Below, in pieces: positions 1 to 10,550 of a stretch of DNA of 64,000 nucleotides. The stretch's first letter is position 1. Each line of letters opens with the position of its first letter. The stretch covers positions 496,001 to 560,000 of the forward strand of contig NZ_AP014631.1 in NCBI RefSeq assembly GCF_000828855.1, in the 5' to 3' direction. This DNA is from Metamycoplasma canadense (lineage in GTDB: Bacteria > Bacillota_I > Bacilli_A > Mycoplasmatales > Metamycoplasmataceae). A model generated the notes under the pieces. It did no database searches, was not told where the DNA came from, and worked only from the letters and a program-made list of their open reading frames with translations. Both the position numbers and the translations under genes were made by a program.

Positions 1-1585
1 TGCTTTTAACGCTCTTTTAAAAACCTTAGAGGAACCTCCTAAACATGCAATTTTTATTTTAGCAACAACCGACCCACAAAAAATTCCATTGACAATTTTA
101 AGTAGAGTGCAAAGATTTAATTTTAAAAAGATTGATAAGCATATATTAGTTAAACAACTTGCATATATTTTTGAAAAAGAAAATATTAAGGCTAGCAAAG
201 ACGCAATCGAATTGTTAGTTACTTTAGGAAATGGTAGCTTTCGTGATACTTTAAGTATTGCTGATCAAATTGCCATTTATTGTGCAAATAAACAAATTGA
301 AAAAGAGGATATTGAAAAACTATTTGGAATTGTTGATTTTGAAAATATATGATACATAGTAAAAGCTATATTTGAAAATCAACATAATTTAGTGATTGAA
401 AAACTCAATTATTTAATTGATAATGGAGCTAGTGTTGAAAAAATTTCATTGCAAATTTTTAAAACTTTAAAAGATTATGCAATTTTAAAAAAGACAAATG
501 ATTCAAACTTATTAGAATATGTTAAAAAAGAAAAATTAGACGAGTTAAAAATTGATGATGATAAATTATTTAAATATATTGAAATAATCCAAAATGCAAT
601 AAAAGATTTACAAAATTCTGATATTCCTAAAGAAATTCTTGAACTTTATTTATTAAAAATGTCTTCATATAAAAACAAAGAAACAGAAATTTTTGTAAAA
701 AATGAATATAAATTAGTAACTAATGAAGATAATATAATTTTAGAATCTGAAGCAACTGAAGAAGATTTTCAAATAGTTAATAATATTCCTGAAAAGGAAT
801 TTAAAAATAGTAATCATAAACAATTCAATTCAATATTTAATTTGTCAAATATATCAAATTCAAATCCAATAAGAAATAATCAAGTTTTAAATGAAACCAA
901 TAAAGAGTTAGATGATTTAGGAGTTAAAGAAGTTAATATTAATAATATACTTGAAAAAACATCTGAAATATTAATAGCTGAAACAACAAAAGAATACGAA
1001 AATGATGATTTATTAAATGAAATTATCACCTCTGAGTTTAATAGTGATTTAAATTTAGAAAAAACAGCACAGATTATTAAACCTGAATTAGATCAAGAAG
1101 ATGTTAATTCATTAGCATTTATTTATCAATATATAAAGAACGATTTATATGGTTATGGTAAAAAATCTAGCTTAGATTTAGATACGATGTATTATCACAT
1201 GATTAATCAAAGAATTAATAAACAATACGAATATTTAAAAGATTTATTATTCGGATTTAAGATTTTTTTAAGTTTGGAGAATTTAATAGTTTTTAAATCA
1301 GATGATATTTTAAAAATTCATCAATTTAATTTAAAAAGAAATGATGAAGATTTTATTGAGGCGATTAATAGCATATTTGATAGATATGTTAATGTTGTGG
1401 CAATTACAAAACCGCAAATTGATAAGGCAATAGAATATTGCAAGGCAAATTGAAAAAATAAAAAGAATGAGCAAATTCAAATGATTGAATTACCTAGTTT
1501 AGAAAAGTATAAAAACAAACTTGATCCAAATTATGAATATGCTAAAAAAATATTTGGTGATATTGTTAAAGAACCCAAAAAATAG
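1..1585 (+). CDS. dnaX: DNA polymerase III subunit gamma/tau (5' partial)
   Basis: Clamp-loader ATPase of the replicative polymerase; only the C-terminal part is in the window. The open frame enters at base 2 with the sensor-1 region AFNALLKTLEEPP followed by FILATTDPQKIP and LSRVQRFNF, a hallmark of DnaX. After the AAA+ lid there is a long hydrophilic, poorly conserved tail of about 350 residues (tau-like), ending at TAG 1583-1585. In-frame TGA codons at 350 and 1451 are Trp. It leads a tight operon with ybaB, recR, tmk, holB and rsmI; holB supplies the delta-prime subunit of the same clamp loader. The start lies outside the window. Confidence 0.95.
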
Positions 1586-1597
1586 GAGATGAAAGAT

Positions 1598-1891
1598 ATG
1601 AATATAAATGAAATGTTAAAAAACGCTAAAAGAATTCAAGCAGAAATTGAAAAAGATGAAAAAATTATTGAAAAACAAGTTTTCGTTGTTGAAAAACAAG
1701 GTATTAAGGTGACGATGACTGGTGAAAGAAAAATAACAGAAATTATTATTAATGAAGCTTTAATTGACCCCGAAGATCCTGAATTAGTTCAAGATTTAGT
1801 TATGTTAGCTGTTAACGAAGTTCTAGAAGAAATAGCGACAGCATATGATAAAATTGGTGATAAATATTCAAATAGTGGGATGCCATTTTAA
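1598..1891 (+). CDS. ybaB: YbaB/EbfC family nucleoid-associated protein
   Basis: Small DNA-binding protein of the YbaB/EbfC family, which coats DNA as a dimer and is nearly always encoded between dnaX and recR, as here. The protein has the family pattern of a charged N-terminal helix (NEMLKNAKRIQAEIEK), a central strand region with VTMTGERKITEI and a C-terminal helix ending GMPF. An ATG at 1589 is in frame, but the AGGAG at 1584-1588 touches it; spacing of about 9 nt favours ATG 1598, giving 97 residues. The stop overlaps the recR start by one base (TAATG). Confidence 0.9.
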   Translation: MNINEMLKNAKRIQAEIEKDEKIIEKQVFVVEKQGIKVTMTGERKITEIIINEALIDPEDPELVQDLVMLAVNEVLEEIATAYDKIGDKYSNSGMPF

Positions 1892-2484
1892 TGAATATTG
1901 AATTAAAAGAAAAAATAATTGAGGCACTAAATAAAATTCCTAGTGTTTCAAAAAGACAAGCAAATAGGATTATTACTTTCTTTTTAGAAAGCAATAAGGA
2001 TTTTAGTAAGACATTATTTAATGATATTTTATCTTTAATAAATGAAACAACTAAATGTCAGCTATGTTTATCTTATTCTGTCAATGAGATTTGCAGCATT
2101 TGCAAGGATAAAACAAGAGCTAAAAAATTATTTGTTGTTCAAGATAGTCAAGATATTGAAAAAATCGAATCTTTAGATATTGAAAAAGGAAAATATTTTG
2201 TTTTTCAAAATTTAATTAATTTAAAAAAGATTGATGACCTTACTTTAAAAAAGATTGACTTATTTTTAGAAATTGTAAATAATTTTAATGAAATTATTTT
2301 TGCTCTAAGTACGGATTTAAATGGTCAAGTAACAACGAAGTATCTTGAAAAAAAGATTAAAGATAAATTTAAAAATAAAAATATTTATCAGCTATCAATT
2401 GGAATTCCATTTGGGATGTCAATTGAATCAATTGATCCTATTTCTTTAAAACAATCAATTCTAAATAAAAAAAATATTAATTAA
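1891..2484 (+). CDS. recR: Recombination mediator RecR
   Basis: RecR works with RecO/RecF to load RecA at gaps. The 197-residue protein has an N-terminal helix-hairpin-helix region (NKIPSVSKRQANR), a four-cysteine zinc finger (C56, C59, C68, C71) and a Toprim domain starting near residue 79 (KKLFVVQDSQDIEKIES). Length matches the family. Translation is probably coupled to ybaB, since start and stop share one base. Confidence 0.95.
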   Translation: MNIELKEKIIEALNKIPSVSKRQANRIITFFLESNKDFSKTLFNDILSLINETTKCQLCLSYSVNEICSICKDKTRAKKLFVVQDSQDIEKIESLDIEKGKYFVFQNLINLKKIDDLTLKKIDLFLEIVNNFNEIIFALSTDLNGQVTTKYLEKKIKDKFKNKNIYQLSIGIPFGMSIESIDPISLKQSILNKKNIN

Positions 2485-2513
2485 TTTATGTTTAAAATAG
2501 GTGGTGTTATTTT

Positions 2514-3158
2514 ATGTTTAATAAAAAAGGAAAATTTATAGCATTTGAAGGTATGGACGGCTCAGGAAAAACTACGATTATTCAAATGTTAAAAAATGAG
2601 TTAATTACAAAGAATTTGATTGAAAATTTTGTTTTCACAAGAGAACCAGGCTCTGCTTTTTCAAAAGAAGCTGAAAAAATTAGACAATTAATTTTAGATA
2701 ACGAAAACTCTTTTAGTTCAATGGTTGATGCCCTACTATTTGCTACAAGTCGGCGTTTAAATTTAGAGAAAGGTATTTGACCAGCGTTGGAAGAAAATAA
2801 ACATGTAATCACTGACCGTTATACAACATCATCTTACGTTTATCAGGGTTTGCTTGGAGATACTGGGCTTGAAAATGTTGAGATAATAAATCAAATTGCT
2901 ACTAAAAAAACTGAGCCTGATTTTGTTATATTTTTTGATTTAGAACCATCTATTTCGGTCGAAAGAATAACTAAGATGCGTGAAGGTATGGACCGTTTAG
3001 AAACATCTGATATTTCTTACTATATTTCTCTAAGAGAATCATATAAAAAAGTTATTGCCAAAAACCCCGAAAGATACCGCGTGATTGATGCTAATTGTTC
3101 AATTATAGAGTTATTTAATAAAGTTATGGATATTTTAAAAAGTGAGAATGTTTTATAA
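2514..3158 (+). CDS. tmk: Thymidylate kinase
   Basis: Phosphorylates dTMP to dTDP for DNA synthesis. The 214-residue product has a P-loop GMDGSGKT at residues 13-20, a DRY motif near residue 101 (VITDRYTTSS) and an arginine-containing lid (KMREGMDRLE). An in-frame TGA at 2778 encodes Trp, so the gene is continuous. A GGTGGT-type ribosome binding site precedes ATG 2514. The stop overlaps the holB start (TAATG), as between ybaB and recR. Confidence 0.95.
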
Positions 3159-4033
3159 TGATTAATTCAATTTTTAAAAATATTATTGATAATTCGCTTA
3201 AACAAAATAAATTAAGTCAAGTTTATTTATTTTCATCAAAAAATATAAAAAATTTTGATGAATATTTTTTATATTTTATAAATTCTGTTAACGATGAAAA
3301 ATTTAATTCTTTAAGTGAAATAAAATTTGGCGATCTTTATTTTTTTATTGATGGAAAAAATGAAATAATTGATAAACAATCAATTTTAGATTCAATCAAA
3401 GAAACACAAGAAACCTCAATTATTTCAAAAAATAAGAAAAAAATATTAATAATAAATAATATTGAAAACGGTACACAACAATCGCTTAATAGTCTTTTAA
3501 AATTTTTAGAAAATCCACCATTTAACACGATTATTATTATGTCATGCAATTTTATTACCCATGTTATTAAAACAATTAAATCTAGGGCATTTATTATTGA
3601 AATACAAAAATTATTAGATAAAGATGAAATCAATTTTAAACCATTTAAAAATTTTTTTATTATTAGTAATATTGAATATGATGAAAAAATAATTTCTTCT
3701 TTTACATCTTTGGTTACTTCTTGTATTAATTCATGCAAAAAACCTTTTGAATTCTTAAAAAACTTAATTGAAGTTTTAAATTACAACAATAAGAAAATAA
3801 TTTTAGATTTTTTGATTTTAGTTTTTTTAGATATTTATAAGATAATAAATGACATTAATGATTTGAGTATTTTGAATGAATATAAAATAAATAAAAAATC
3901 ATTTGCCGAAATTTCAGTAGTTGACATCATTAATACTTTAAAAGAAACAAAACAAAATTTAAACAATTCAGCTAATTTTAATTTACAAAAAAGTAATTTA
4001 TTATTAGAATTGGAGAAATATTATGGAATTTAA
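3158..4033 (+). CDS. holB: DNA polymerase III subunit delta-prime
   Basis: Clamp-loader subunit. The 291-residue protein shows the delta-prime core pattern: strand ILIINNIENGTQQS, then LLKFLENPP and a sensor-like MSCNF followed by IKSRAF. No Walker A is present, as expected for delta-prime. Weakly conserved elsewhere, as usual for mycoplasmas; placement in the dnaX-recR-tmk operon supports the call. It overlaps rsmI by 11 bases. Confidence 0.85.
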   Translation: MINSIFKNIIDNSLKQNKLSQVYLFSSKNIKNFDEYFLYFINSVNDEKFNSLSEIKFGDLYFFIDGKNEIIDKQSILDSIKETQETSIISKNKKKILIINNIENGTQQSLNSLLKFLENPPFNTIIIMSCNFITHVIKTIKSRAFIIEIQKLLDKDEINFKPFKNFFIISNIEYDEKIISSFTSLVTSCINSCKKPFEFLKNLIEVLNYNNKKIILDFLILVFLDIYKIINDINDLSILNEYKINKKSFAEISVVDIINTLKETKQNLNNSANFNLQKSNLLLELEKYYGI

Positions 4034-4739
4034 ACTTTTTATTATTGGAACTCCAATAGGCAACTTAGAAGATATTAGCTTTCGCGCAATTAAAACATTG
4101 AAGACTTCGGATATTATTCTTTGCGAAGATATTAGAACTAGTCAAAAACTTTTAAAACATTATGAGATTAATAATAAACAATTAATTGCATATCATAAAT
4201 TTAATGAAAAACAATTAGCAACTAAAATAGTCAATTTAATATTAAAAAATAAAGTCGTTTCTTTAATTTCTGATGCTGGAATGCCATGTATTTCTGATCC
4301 TGGATTTAATTTGATTACTGAATGCAAAAAGAATAATATTTTTGTGGATATAATAGGTGGACCCACCGCTTTTGTTCACGCTTTCATAAAATCTAATTTT
4401 GGTTCGACATTTACTTTTTTAGGTTTTTTAAAAGATAAGAGTGGTGAGCGTTGTAATCAATTAAAAAAACTAAGTGAGGGCATTTATGTTTCTTATGTGT
4501 CACCACATAAATTAATTAGTACTTTAAATGATTTTGCAAATGTTTTTGATAATGAAATTGATTTATATTTATGTAAGGAATTAACAAAATTATATGAAAG
4601 TGATTATTCTGGTAAACCACTTGAAATAATTGAACAATTAGAAAACAATATTAAAGGTGAGTTTGTTTTGGTATTTTCAATTAAAAAACAAAAACACATA
4701 AAAGTTAATAAATATGAAAATAAAAACCGGGTTTTATAA
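4023..4739 (+). CDS. rsmI: 16S rRNA 2'-O-ribose C1402 methyltransferase RsmI
   Basis: Uses S-adenosylmethionine to methylate 16S rRNA C1402 in the decoding centre. The 238-residue protein has family motifs GTPIGNLEDISFRA near residue 9, LCEDIRTSQKLL, the SDAGMPCISDPG loop and IGGPTAFVHAF. It closes the dnaX operon; the terminator hairpin at 4721-4752 overlaps its last codons. It depends on the SAM made by metK in this window. Confidence 0.95.
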   Translation: MEFKLFIIGTPIGNLEDISFRAIKTLKTSDIILCEDIRTSQKLLKHYEINNKQLIAYHKFNEKQLATKIVNLILKNKVVSLISDAGMPCISDPGFNLITECKKNNIFVDIIGGPTAFVHAFIKSNFGSTFTFLGFLKDKSGERCNQLKKLSEGIYVSYVSPHKLISTLNDFANVFDNEIDLYLCKELTKLYESDYSGKPLEIIEQLENNIKGEFVLVFSIKKQKHIKVNKYENKNRVL

Positions 4740-4752
4740 ATCCGGTTTTAAT
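4721..4752. terminator. Bidirectional terminator between rsmI and rpsT
   Basis: Arms AAAACCGG (4723-4730) and CCGGTTTT (4742-4749) form a hairpin with A/T runs on both sides, serving the converging rsmI and rpsT genes. Confidence 0.8.
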
Positions 4753-4773
4753 ATTTATAATTTTTAAAAACAA

Positions 4774-5037
4774 TTAATTGTTGGTTTTAGCAACAAATGC
4801 ATCTAAACGGCTAGCTTTTCTTGCACCATTGTTTTGGTGTAAAACACCTTTTGAGACAGCTTTATCAATTTCATGGTGTGCTTTAGCAACTAAATCAGCT
4901 GTTTTTTCATCTTTCGATTGTGCAGCTAGTTTTGCTTTTTTAATTGCTGTTTTAACAGTTGATTTAATAGCTGAATTACGAGCGTTAGCTTTTTCGTTAG
5001 ATAATATTGCTTTTTGTTTTGATTTTATATTTGCCAT
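4774..5037 (-). CDS. rpsT: 30S ribosomal protein S20
   Basis: Small-subunit protein binding 16S rRNA. The 87-residue, Lys/Ala-rich sequence begins MANIKSKQKAILSNEKANAR and has the typical S20 helical pattern (HHEIDKAVSKGVLHQNNGARK). A strong AGAAAGG site precedes the ATG on the minus strand. Monocistronic, converging on rsmI with a shared terminator. Confidence 0.97.
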   Translation of the reverse strand: MANIKSKQKAILSNEKANARNSAIKSTVKTAIKKAKLAAQSKDEKTADLVAKAHHEIDKAVSKGVLHQNNGARKASRLDAFVAKTNN

Positions 5038-5184
5038 TTTTTTGCCTTTCTTGCTAAAAATTAATTAGCATACATAATTTTACATAAAAAAAACATTTTT
5101 TTTATATTTAAGTTAGATTTTTTATATTTTAAAATAAAAAATATTTAATTTTCTTTTTTATTTTCTTAATAAAATATTTATAGT

Positions 5185-5895
5185 ATGAAAAATCCTGATT
5201 CAATCTTAGAAAAGATTATAGATAATAAAAAATATACGATTCATATATTTTTTAAAAATTCAAAACATGTTTATTTGACATACAATGATGGAATATTTAT
5301 TGTTACAGGTTCCGTTGTTAATATTTCAAGTAAAAAATTTCAGGATTTTTTAATTAAATCAATGTCTAAAATCATTAAAAAAAATAATAAGATTAAACCT
5401 AATTTAGAATTTGATAAAAATAAAAAAACATTTTATTATTTTGGAAAGTTGGCAAGTTATCATGTAAAAAATAATAAAATTATTATTTCTAAAATCAATC
5501 AGTCTACTAATGAATATATTAATTTTTCTACTAAGGCTGAAAATTTAAAAATTGAGCTTTATATACGTAAATTTTTATATAAACAATTGATTGAAAAATT
5601 TAAAAAATTCACTAATGAAGCTTGTCTATTGATTAAAAAAACAAACTTAAATTTATTATTTTTTATAAGAAATAAAAAAAGTTCATGAGCTTCTATATCT
5701 GTTTTAAAAAACAAAATTTTTATATGTTCTGATTTAATATTTTTTTCTGATGAGATAATTAAATATGTAGCATATCATGAAATTTGTCATTTAATACACC
5801 AAAACCATTCAAAAGAATTTTGAAATTTATTAAAACAATTTATTCCAGATTATAAAGAAAAAAGAAAAAAACTAAATAATCATATTTTTGAATAA
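5185..5895 (+). CDS. YgjP-like (DUF45) metallopeptidase domain protein
   Basis: 236 residues with TGA at 5686 and 5821 read as Trp. The C-terminal part holds AYHEICHLIHQNHSKEFW, the zinc site H198-E-x-x-H202-x5-H208 of the YgjP/DUF45 (WLM-clan) family; the N-terminal part is divergent and rich in strands. No signal peptide or membrane segment, so cytoplasmic. The substrate of the family is poorly known. No clear Shine-Dalgarno before ATG 5185; a TAAAAT box lies about 9 nt upstream, so the mRNA may have almost no leader. Confidence 0.75.
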
Positions 5896-5905
5896 AGGAT
5901 AAAAA

Positions 5906-6559
5906 ATGAATGAAGAAAATAAAATAGAACCACAATTAATAATCATTATATGTGTTTTATCTTTAGTATTAGCAACTATTTTGTTAACAATTATTCTTTT
6001 AATAGTTAAGCGTTGTAAGAAAAAAAGATTAGAAAAACAAAAAAAATTAGAAAATAAAGAAATAATCGATATAGATTCTGAATTAAGAAATATAAAGAAA
6101 TTTATGCCAAATTCTGAAGTTATTAACGATAATCAATATCAATTGCCTAATAATTTAAATTTTAAATCTGGAAAAATACTTATTAATAAGTATGGCTTAT
6201 TTGTGATAAATGAATTTAATGAAGATTGAAAATTAATTGAAGGCGACTTTAATAATAGAGAGTGAACAATAAGTAATAATAATATAAAATCAGAAATAAA
6301 GAATTTATTTTGAGATTTAAAAAGTAATATAGAATTCATAATTCCTATATTACCCAAAAACGTTCCTATTATAGGGCTTTTTGTTTTTGGTAAAATAAAG
6401 GAATTTGATATAAATAATTGTCCAGAATATATTCTTTATTCAAATGTAAGTGATTTGTGTAATACAATGTTCCAAATTAAAAAAAGCTTAAAACCTATTA
6501 TTTCAGTTGAAAATATATCAAAAATATCAGAACTTTTAAAAAATAAAATTTTAAAATAA
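5906..6559 (+). CDS. Membrane-anchored protein with NERD-like domain
   Basis: 217 residues; TGA at 6227, 6263 and 6302 are Trp. Residues about 10-35 form one hydrophobic helix followed by a basic stretch (KRCKKKRLEKQKK), so the rest is cytoplasmic. The soluble part, with INKYGLFVINEFNEDW and later GDFNNREWT and IIGLFVFG, resembles the NERD (nuclease-related) fold: beta strands with an early acidic residue, G-D-x-W turn and a C-terminal strand. This fold assignment is my inference. It lies 10 nt after the YgjP-like gene with an AAAGGA site, so the two are probably co-transcribed. Confidence 0.6.
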
Positions 6560-6567
6560 ATTAATTT

Positions 6568-6612
6568 AAATTCAATCTCTGTTCAATATATTGCAAGAGA
6601 TTGAATTTTTTT
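6568..6612 (+). terminator. Terminator after the NERD-like gene
   Basis: Thirteen-base arms (6568-6580 and 6596-6608, core TTCAATCTCT / AGAGATTGAA) followed by a T run. Confidence 0.85.
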
Positions 6613-6744
6613 ATCAAAATATGTAAAATTACAATATTTTTCAATAAAAAACGATTTATTTTTCAATATTATGTTTTTTTTAACGATTTAAAGTAATTTA
6701 CTTTATAATTTCAATATAAATGTATTATAAAAATAGGAGAAATT

Positions 6745-7467
6745 ATGGCAAAAAGTTCATTAGAAAAATTTTATATCTCTGAAAAATTTGATGAAAATAG
6801 AAATATAACATTTAATTTTAAAAAAGCTAACCAAAAGATTTCAGGTAATTTTAAAGAATTTGTCGATGCTCTTCAAGAATTTATTAGAATTAGCGAAAAA
6901 ACCAAAAATGAAACTCGTGTATGATTCCACCGTGATGGAGCATATCGTGGAAGTGTTAATATTGATAAAGCTCGTATTATAGTAGAGAAAGTTATGGCTG
7001 AAAATGTCGTAAGTGAAGAAGCTATTGCATATATCGAAAAAGAAGAATTAGTTGATAAACCAACACCAGCTAAAAAATCATCAGTATCAGTAAACGATTT
7101 AAATACTGAAGCTCAAAAAACAACATTCTTTGTAGAAAATGCTTCAATGAGAAAAGCTTCTCAAATTTCAGCAATGGACATTAAATCAGAATCAAAATAT
7201 ACAACTATAATTGAAAAAATATCACAAGTTGATAATACAGTAGTTGTAACATATCATTTAGAACATGGTGAAAAAACATCAAAATCTTTTGATTATGTAA
7301 TTACTGGATTTGCTTTATTATCATGTGCTTGCAGATCTCGTTCATCATCAATTTATGGAAAATCAAGAGAAGAAAGAAGAACATTTTGAACAATCTTTAC
7401 AATTTTAACATTGTTAATTATTACAAACATAGTTCTTATTGTATTACGTCTAACAGAAAAAATTTAG
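6745..7467 (+). CDS. Conserved hypothetical tail-anchored protein
   Basis: 240 residues; TGA at 6922 and 7387 are Trp. The first 200 residues are soluble, with a Lys/Glu-rich N-terminal half and a beta-rich second half (TTIIEKISQVDNTVVVTYHL). Near residues 193-196 there is a C-A-C pair in LLSCACRS, then a C-terminal hydrophobic helix (FTILTLLIITNIVLIVL) ending close to the C-terminus, giving a tail-anchored topology. A TATAAT box lies at 6704-6709 and an AGGAGA site precedes the ATG. I do not recognise the family. Confidence 0.65.
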
Positions 7468-7480
7468 TTATAAGCTATTT

Positions 7481-7524
7481 TAATTTAAAAAAGACAGAAA
7501 GTTAAATCTGTCTTTTTTAAATTA
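7481..7524. terminator. Bidirectional terminator
   Basis: Perfect 18-base arms, 7481-7498 and 7507-7524 (core AAAAAAGACAGA / TCTGTCTTTTTT), loop of 8. It lies between the converging 6745 gene and thrS, and its distal arm contains the thrS stop codon. Confidence 0.9.
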
Positions 7525-9261
7525 TTTTAATCCCCTTTTTAATAATAAAAGCTTTTGTAAAAATTCTTCTTTTGTATATATGTTAGTTTTTTCTGATCCA
7601 TATTCTCTAACAGCTAGTTTATTATTTTCTATTTCTTGTTTACCAATTATAATAATAAATTTTGTTTTTTGAATTTGAGCATCACGAATCTTTTTATTGA
7701 CTCTTTCATTTCTTAAATCAATATTTACATTAATATCTCAATCTATGAATTCATCATATAATTTTTTACAGAAATCATTTTGATCATTTGAAATTGGTAA
7801 TATTGTAACTTGTCTTGGACTTAGTCAATAAGGTAGTACACCTTTTGTTTGTTCTAAAAGAGTTGCAATAAATCTTTCATATGTACCAATTAATCCACGA
7901 TGAATCAAAACCGGTCTTTCAAATTCTTCATTGTCATTAACGAATTTCATATCAAATCTTTGAGGTAATAAGAAATCAAGCTGTAATGTTGACATTGTAA
8001 TAATTCTATTAAGAACTGTTTTAACCTGAAAATCTACTTTTGGGCCATAAAAAGCAGCTTCACCAATAAATTCTTTATATTCAATATTTAATTCTTTTAG
8101 AACTTCTCTTAAATCATTTTCAGCTTTATTTCACATTTTATCATCGTTAAAAAATTTTTCATTGTCATTAGGATCTCTTAAGGATAATGAAACATGATCA
8201 ATTTCAATTTTAAAATCTTTTAAGGCAGTTAAAATCATTTTGTATAAATGTTTAAATTCATCCTTAATTTGATCTTGTCTTACAAATATATGACCTTCTG
8301 TTAAATCCATTGATCTAACTCTTTCAAGGCCTGATAAAGCTCCTGATTTTTCATAACGATATAATCTTGATTGTTCAGAATAACGAATTGGGAGATCACG
8401 ATATGAACGTCTTGTTGAGTTAAATAAAATAATATGATGTGGGCAAGTCATTGGACGTGCTACAAGCAACTCATTATCCATTTTAATCGGTTTAAACATT
8501 GTATCTTGATAATGATCTCAATGGCCACTTAATTCATATAATTTTTTTTCTCCAAAATGAGGTGTTAAAACTTCGGTAAATCCAAATTTTTTATCTAATT
8601 TTAGTACATATTTCTCAATAGCATTATGTATTTTCATTCCGTCTTCAAGTCATATTGGAAAACCTTGACCGCAAAGATTGTTAAACATAAAAATATTTAG
8701 GTCTTTACCTACTTTACGATGATCTCTTTCTTTTCTTTCTTCTAGAATTTCTAAATATCTATCTAATTTTTCTTTAGTTTCTCAACTTGTTCCATAAATT
8801 CTAGTTAACATTTTATTATTTGAATCACCTCTTCAATATGCACCAGCAGTTGAAAGTAGTTTAAAGTGTTTTATTTCTTTTGTATTTTCAACATGACCAC
8901 CAGCACATAAATCAGTAAAAAGAATTTCATTTGTTTTAGGATGAATAAATTGAAAAAATGTAATTTCTTTTCCTTGTTTATAAAATTCATCATACAATTC
9001 TTTTTTATAAGGTTGATTTTCAAAAGAAAAAAAGCTTTGATCAACTTGTCTACTTTCATACCCGTTTTCAGCAAGTTTTTTCATTAATTTTTCAATTTTG
9101 GGTAGGTCTGATTCTAAAATAGGATTTTCAAATTCGAAATCGTAATAGAAACCTTCTTCTATTGCAGGACCAATAGCTAATTTTGTATTAGGATATAATT
9201 TTAAAATTGCTGCTGCTAATAAATGACTTGTTGAGTGATTTAGTTTATTGTTTGCTTTCAT
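7522..9261 (-). CDS. thrS: Threonyl-tRNA synthetase
   Basis: Charges tRNA-Thr. 579 residues, shorter than the usual 640: the N-terminal TGS domain is absent and the protein opens directly in the editing domain. Editing-site residues are retained: H9 and H13 (HSTSH) and C119 and H123 (CAGGH). The class II core follows, with [10 protein letters not shown] carrying the zinc-binding Cys, and a C-terminal anticodon domain. Several in-frame TGA codons are Trp. The start ATG overlaps the trpS stop by one base, so the two genes form an operon with coupled translation. Confidence 0.95.
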
Positions 9262-10253
9262 TATAATAATCCTAGACCTTTCATTAGTTTTTTAAGGTTA
9301 AATGAAGCTATTTTTTTTGCTTTTTCTGCTCCGATTTTTGCTTGTTTTTCAACTTCATTAATTGCTAATTTGTATTTTTTTTGAATATTTATTAAGAATT
9401 CTTTAACAATTTCAGCAACTTCTTGTTTTAATTCTCCATAGTTTTTATTTTGGAAAAATGATACTGTTTGCTCAAGACTAATATTTTTTAATGAAGAATA
9501 AATAGTTAGTAAATTTTTAATTCCTGGTTTATTATCTGATAAATATATTTTTCCTTCAGAATCCGTTACAGCCTTCATTATTTTTTTGTATGCAACTTCA
9601 GGATCATCAAGTAAATATATTGAAGCTTTTTCGTTTGCATCTGATTTTGACATTTTTTTAGTTGGATCAACTAAAGACATTATTTTAGCACCAACTTCAG
9701 GGATATATGGTTCAGGCACCTTAAAATTAATGTTAAACTTATTATTTATTCTTTGAGCTAAATTTCTTGTTAATTCAACGTGTTGCTTTTGGTCTATCCC
9801 AACTGGTATTAAATCAGCGTCGTAAAGTAAAATATCACCAGCCATTAGAGTAGGATACATAAGTAAACCAGTAGGAATTGTTTCCATTCCATTAGCTGTT
9901 TTAACTTTTGAAGATTTATCCTTAAATTGTGTCATTCTTGATAACTCACCAATCGTTGTGTTTGTTAATATTAATCAATTCATTAAGCCATGTTCCATGA
10001 CATCTGATTGAAAGAACAAAGTTGACTTATTAACATCAATTCCACAAGCCATAAATAATGCAAAAATATTTTTTTTATTTTCATTTAAAATTTTTGGATC
10101 AATCGGAAGCGTTAAAGCGTGTAAGTCAGCAATAAAAATATAGCTGTCATATTCATTTTGTAGTTTAACCATATTTTTAATAGCTCCAATGTAATTAGCT
10201 AGGGTTAATTTTCCTGTTGCAGTTATACCACTTAATACTCTTTTTTTATTCAC
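9261..10253 (-). CDS. trpS: Tryptophanyl-tRNA synthetase (GTG start)
   Basis: Charges the Trp tRNAs, including the UGA reader this genome needs. 330 residues with the HIGH-equivalent region GITATGKLTLANYIGAI and the signature KKMSKSDANEK. The start is GTG at 10253: an AAGGAG site sits 6-7 nt upstream and the next residues NKKRVLSGITATGK align with the family N-terminus. One in-frame TGA, near 9974, is Trp. First gene of the trpS-thrS operon. Confidence 0.95.
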
Positions 10254-10550
10254 AATTACTCCTTAAAAATTTAAAATAAAATTCATTTATAAATTTTATT
10301 ACTTTTTTAAAAAAATAATTCTATATTAAATAATTTATTATTTAATCAACATTATTTATTTTTTATTTTCTAAACAGTAATTTTCTTTTTAAAATCAGTT
10401 TAGAACGTAAAAAAATATTAAAAATTTAATTTAAATTTGTAATTTTTTAGTTTATGTTTATATAAAAGATTAATTTTATATTTTAAAATTAAATATTTAA
10501 ATTAAAATATAATTTAAAAGTATAAAAATTGTTTTAGAAAGGTTTTTAAA
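10254..10550. other. AT-rich intergenic region between trpS and the EIIB-like gene
   Basis: About 300 bases, nearly all A/T, between divergent genes. It must hold both promoters; I see several TAAAAT-like boxes but no convincing operator, riboswitch or coding remnant. Confidence 0.5.

Noticed and set aside
4778..5068. Long plus-strand frame opposite rpsT
   Set aside because: It is the shadow of the S20 gene; no ribosome site and no sensible protein.
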